Origin: Clostridium scatologenes
Lineage (GTDB): Bacteria > Bacillota > Clostridia > Clostridiales > Clostridiaceae
Direction of reading: 5' to 3'
Length of the DNA stretch: 64,000 nt
Assembly (NCBI RefSeq): GCF_000968375.1
Contig: NZ_CP009933.1
Coordinates: forward strand, 5,685,411 to 5,749,410
Shown here: one piece after another, positions 61,180-64,000 of the stretch
How the letters are laid out: every line of letters starts with the position of its first letter
How positions within the stretch are numbered: position 1 is the stretch's first letter
Notes under the pieces: generated by a model
Told to the model about the DNA's origin: nothing
Database searches by the model: none
The model's input: only the letters and a program-made list of their open reading frames with translations
Program-made: the position numbers and the translations under genes

Positions 61180-61586
61180 TTATTTCTTTTTCATCATCCC
61201 CCTTTCTAACATATCGAGTTTTTTTAGCAATTCATTCTCAGCTTTAAGAAAACTAATTTGTGCCTTAAGACGTTCATATTTTTCTTCGATGGAGAGTGCC
61301 TTCTCTCTAGGCCTCCCTGAATTGTCTTTTCTGGTATCCTGTAATCCTAATACGCCTTCCTTATCGTATGCAGTACGCCATCTATAAGCTGCCATTTCCC
61401 CAGAATATTTATGTCAAATCCATATTCTTCGAATATTAGCCTTGGAAACTTACCTTTTCCATCCTCACTTATAAAGATGCGCTTAAATTCATCAGTATAG
61501 GTTATTCCCTTCGCGCTGACGCGCTTAACATATTTGTTCTTAGATAGTATTTCTATTTCTTCATTTGTGAATATCTTCTTGCTCAT
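61180..61586 (-). pseudogene. IS3-family OrfA, frameshifted
   Basis: The N-terminal part (from 61586: EEIEILSKNKYVKRVSAKG, FEEYGFDINILG) and the C-terminal part (MAAYRWRTAYDKEGVLGLQD, then ALSIEEKYERLKAQISFLKA) are in different frames that meet at ~61390, next to GGGGAAATGG. Correcting one base gives an InsJ-like protein of about 134 residues. Unless recoded, this copy lacks functional OrfA. Confidence 0.75.
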
Positions 61587-61739
61587 TCAACCTACTCCAA
61601 TCTCTCAATCTCTGCCTGTTTTATTATAACAAAAATACCCTATAGGGTAGACTCTTTTTTCTCTGTCTACTCTATAGGGTACATTTTAATGAAAGCTACG
61701 CTTTTTATTTAGAGTAATATATACACGCAATGCACTAAG

Positions 61740-61987
61740 AAGTAACTTTCAACTGTATGGAGACTGATATATGCTGTGAAGGAAGATGCGAACGAATTTT
61801 AGAAGTTCTTTGCTTGAGATATTGAAAAATTTCGTAATTTTTGCCAGGACGGCAAAAGCTCCGAAAGCGACAGGACGTCGCATTTGAGGAGGTAGAAAAT
61901 TTTCAATATCTCAAGCATTAGAACTTCTTAATGAAGTGAGTTTTCCTTCACAGCATATATCAGCCGGAATACAGTTGAAAGTTACTT
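61740..61987 (+). other. Giant hairpin C with two AGGAC apical mini-hairpins
   Basis: A 248-bp imperfect palindrome: outer AAGTAACTTTCAACTGTAT/ATACAGTTGAAAGTTACTT (perfect), then CTGATATATGCTGTGAAGGAA/TTCCTTCACAGCATATATCAG and GCTTGAGATATTGAAAA/TTTTCAATATCTCAAGC. The apex (61834-61894, 61 nt) forms TTTTGCC-AGGAC-GGCAAAA and GCGAC-AGGAC-GTCGC with CCGAAAG between, matching the minus-strand apex of hairpin D. Confidence 0.8.
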
Positions 61988-62023
61988 CGCTTACGTCGCA
62001 ATATGCTTATATAGAGTACTAAG

Positions 62024-63481
62024 TTATTTTGTATAATCTGTATAGTCTGGGTTAAACCATTTAATAGATATACTAGCTTTTCCAGCTTCATCTTTAGGAT
62101 TTACTTGCAAATCATTACTGCTTATTTTAGTTTTGTTTAACAGCAATACTGTGTTTTCTGGATCATCACAATAAAAAGTAATTCCTCGTATAGTATCAAT
62201 AGTAGGAGTTGATTTCCCAAATATAGGATCATCTATAGAACTTATATTAATATAAGTCTTACCATCTTCAGTCAATTTATTAAACATTAGATATTTATGA
62301 ACATTAGCATAGTTTAGAAGCCTAGAAGTTTTGGCTACCAATATTTTATTATTAGTTTCATATTCTTTTAGTAATTTCAAAGATTGTATATTTTCTGGTT
62401 TAAACAAATATTCTGTGCTGACACCAAAATGTTGAGCTACTATGCTGTATTGATTATTATTTACGATGCTATCCAAGTTATCCTTAGTAAGCTGACGATG
62501 AATATGCTCTGGAGTCCATGTCCAATCCATTTTACCATCTACTATATTATTGGTATATCTATAAAATCCCCAAACTTTTTGTCCATCTCTCAAGGTTAGC
62601 TCATAAAGTGGATAACTATGCCCAAAATTAGAATCACTTAAAGAATTCCATACATATTTAATACCATTTTGCATAGTTAAATCTGTATGGTAGTAAGATG
62701 AATTAGGATTATCACCTTGTTGGTAATTCATAAAATTTGAAGTGCCATGAGCACCAAAATTTTGTTTATTAGATTTGTTACCATGGTTTATCCAAATTGT
62801 AGGTTTAAAACCTAGAGAGTTTAAAGTATTCCAAGCATTTTCGGCTAAATTTCTATTAAAAAGGGTGTTTTTTTCGCTTTTGGTTGAAAAGTCCCCAAAA
62901 GTATGAATAGAATCTATCCATCCTGAACGCATAAAATGAATCATTTCATCAGCATTATGTTTTTCTGTTTTACTGGTTCCATTAAAAAATGTCATTATAT
63001 GGTCTACTCCATGCCCCTCGGTATCGACTGTGGAGTTCATATTATCGCCCATATACATCCAAAATGAATCTCCAATATCTAAGCCTAAACCTTCACCATA
63101 AGGAGTTTTTTCCTTGGTGTTCAAAAATTTATGGTAAGTTTGAAATTCTTCTAAGGTAGCATCATCTATGTCAGAGCATATAGAAAGCATAGATTTAAAT
63201 GGATATGGAAATTTTCTTATATCTTTATTTTCGGAATCCTTAGTCTCAGTATTAGAATTTAGTACACTCGCTGGTATACTATCTGCAGTTTTATTTTTTT
63301 TACACTTAGTTTTTTCAGGGTTATTAGCTGATACTTTTACATTATTAGCTAGCTTTTTTGAATTGTAGAACTTAAATCCCCAAAAACAGGCAGCTAAAAC
63401 TAGTAAGATAAAAAAAGCTGAAATTAGAAATTTAATTTTTCTGGCTTTTTTATATTTTTTTATTCTTGTTGGTCTTTTCAT
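62024..63481 (-). CDS. Membrane-anchored polysaccharide-deacetylase-like protein
   Basis: A 485-residue protein with a basic N-terminus (KRPTRIKKYKKARKIK), one transmembrane anchor (~17-38) and a Lys/Asn-rich linker to ~85. The extracytoplasmic domain contains FKSMLSICSDIDDATLEEF, DSIHTFGDFSTKS and PTIWINHGNKSNKQNFG, reminiscent of the Asp-Asp and His sites of NodB-type deacetylases, but I cannot match all motifs. A C-terminal beta domain (~395-485) may bind carbohydrate. The stop codon lies right at the edge of the right composite element. Confidence 0.5.
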   Translation of the reverse strand: MKRPTRIKKYKKARKIKFLISAFFILLVLAACFWGFKFYNSKKLANNVKVSANNPEKTKCKKNKTADSIPASVLNSNTETKDSENKDIRKFPYPFKSMLSICSDIDDATLEEFQTYHKFLNTKEKTPYGEGLGLDIGDSFWMYMGDNMNSTVDTEGHGVDHIMTFFNGTSKTEKHNADEMIHFMRSGWIDSIHTFGDFSTKSEKNTLFNRNLAENAWNTLNSLGFKPTIWINHGNKSNKQNFGAHGTSNFMNYQQGDNPNSSYYHTDLTMQNGIKYVWNSLSDSNFGHSYPLYELTLRDGQKVWGFYRYTNNIVDGKMDWTWTPEHIHRQLTKDNLDSIVNNNQYSIVAQHFGVSTEYLFKPENIQSLKLLKEYETNNKILVAKTSRLLNYANVHKYLMFNKLTEDGKTYINISSIDDPIFGKSTPTIDTIRGITFYCDDPENTVLLLNKTKISSNDLQVNPKDEAGKASISIKWFNPDYTDYTK

Positions 63482-63840
63482 AAATATACATCCTTTTGTT
63501 ATAAAATGATTACAATTATTTTATTGTTAAATTAAGGCAAAAAAATACTTAAAACACTATAAGGTGCTAGTCCACATTAATAAATATGACAGGCAACATA
63601 AGCAGTAACCCAAAATCTATGATTTGTTTAATTTAATTTTTCTTAATTTAACTAGATTATTTATTAATACTTATGCATCTTATTTGAATAGAAAATAGGT
63701 TATTAACAATGATGCTTATTAAACAAGACCATTATATAGCAAAGAATTAAAATTTACTAGTATTTGAACATTAAAATAAGGTTTTTTTAAGAATTGGCAT
63801 ATTTATAAGTTTAATTATAAACAAAAAAATTGAAACACTA

Positions 63841-63870
63841 TTGATAAATATTCAAAAAGTATTGTATAAT
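63841..63870 (+). promoter_or_regulatory. Promoter for a gene beyond the right edge
   Basis: TTGATA (63841-63846), 18 bp, TATAAT (63865-63870). Two operator-like palindromes follow, and a ribosome binding site (TATGGAGATG) appears at 63986, so the gene starts just past 64000. The ~350 bp before it shows nothing else. Confidence 0.7.
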
Positions 63871-63882
63871 GATAACATAACA

Positions 63883-63900
63883 ATTGTTAACGTTAACAAT
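63883..63900. promoter_or_regulatory. LacI-type operator 1
   Basis: A perfect 18-bp palindrome ATTGTTAACGTTAACAAT with a central CG, the hallmark of LacI/GalR-family operators. It is placed just downstream of the expected transcription start, so binding should repress. Confidence 0.75.
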
Positions 63901-63947
63901 AAAGAAACATATGTATTAACTAATAATCATAAAATTATATTTTAATT

Positions 63948-63965
63948 ATTGTTAACGATAACAAT
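63948..63965. promoter_or_regulatory. LacI-type operator 2
   Basis: ATTGTTAACGATAACAAT, one mismatch from perfect symmetry, centred 65 bp (about six helical turns) from operator 1. The spacing would allow looping by a tetramer or cooperative binding. Confidence 0.7.
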
Positions 63966-64000
63966 AATTAAGTGCAAAAATAAATATGGAGATGATAAGT

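Larger units (their letters stand above)
60226..61688. mobile_element. IS3-family insertion sequence with 3-bp target duplication
   Basis: A 1463-bp element. Ends: TAAAGTGTACCCTTTGTCAA on the left; the right end reads TAAAATGTACCCTATAGAGT on the other strand. The target duplication ATG (60223-60225 and 61689-61691) is defined by the uninterrupted homologous site in the left composite element, where TATTATGAAAGCTACG is continuous on the minus strand. It encodes OrfA (frameshifted) and OrfB on the minus strand. Confidence 0.9.
59320..62015. repeat. Composite two-hairpin element, right copy, interrupted by an IS
   Basis: The inverted homologue of 54684-55460: hairpin B (59354-59596), shared spacer sequence, and hairpin C (61740-61987). 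It differs by a ~155-bp insertion (about 59706-59860), a 300-bp tandem duplication and the IS at 60226-61688. Its two ends are inverted repeats: TAAGCATATTACGACGC at ~59323 and, reading inward from ~62010, TAAGCATATTGCGACGT. Such matching termini suggest that the composite is a single mobile unit. Confidence 0.7.

Noticed and set aside
61834..61894. Self-cleaving ribozyme (hammerhead-like) in the giant hairpin apex
   Set aside because: CGAAAG is present but there is no CTGATGA core or compatible three-way junction.
1..64000. tRNA or rRNA genes
   Set aside because: No cloverleaf-type sequence with a GTTCGAATC-like T arm and no rRNA-like conserved block was noticed on either strand by eye; a tRNA scan would settle it.

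Overview
The window is AT-rich, almost every gene has a GGAGG-like ribosome binding site, and it carries cell-wall-binding repeat (CWB2) proteins, an alpha/beta spore SASP, DUF1858 and CheX proteins. This points to a spore-forming Clostridium. I cannot name the species from the sequence alone.

1-12940: the distal part of a 1,2-propanediol (pdu) microcompartment operon on the + strand: pduC (cut by the left edge), D, E, G, H, K-like, L, eutJ-like, M-like, N, O, P, S, T and a glycerol/diol facilitator. It encodes the B12-dependent diol dehydratase and its reactivase, CoA-acylating aldehyde dehydrogenase, phosphotransacylase, cobalamin reductase and adenosyltransferase, plus shell and vertex proteins. 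The major shell genes (pduA/B/J type), pduQ and pduW are not in view.

12941-18520: remnant of an ISAs1-type transposase, a CPBP protease, an HtrA-like lipoprotein protease, a small stress-type protein, a PhzF-family enzyme and a LysR regulator broken by a one-base frameshift in a T7 run.

18870-26073: a second route to propionate: CoA-transferase, split methylmalonyl-CoA mutase, MeaB, epimerase, a biotin-dependent carboxyltransferase and a biotin carrier. The first five genes use CGT/CGA arginine codons much more than their neighbours, which suggests separate ancestry.

26074-34500: accessory DNA with decayed genes, a CWB2 protein, a HAD hydrolase, an HxlR/VOC pair, an IS3-family element that has removed most of a dehydrogenase gene, a tannase-family hydrolase, and a 46-codon gene with a consensus promoter and its own terminator.

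34508-54600: signalling and redox genes. These include a PocR-domain kinase with an AraC-type regulator, a second PocR protein with degenerate GGDEF and intact EAL domains, an OmpR/kinase pair, a padR-DUF1700-DUF4097 operon, CheY-CheX and CheX, a three-rhodanese lipoprotein, and two molybdopterin genes behind a Moco-type riboswitch. The PocR kinase is a plausible sensor for the propanediol pathway (inference).

54680-62020: the most unusual region. Two inverted copies of a composite non-coding element, each made of two different ~245-bp hairpins, flank an NlpC/P60-like protein, a SASP and a CWB2-GH18 protein. The hairpin stems covary between copies, and one hairpin class carries two apical mini-hairpins with identical AGGAC loops. 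An IS3-family element and a perfect 300-bp tandem duplication interrupt the right-hand copy.

62024-64000: a membrane-anchored deacetylase-like protein, then a promoter with two LacI-type palindromic operators for a gene beyond the right edge.
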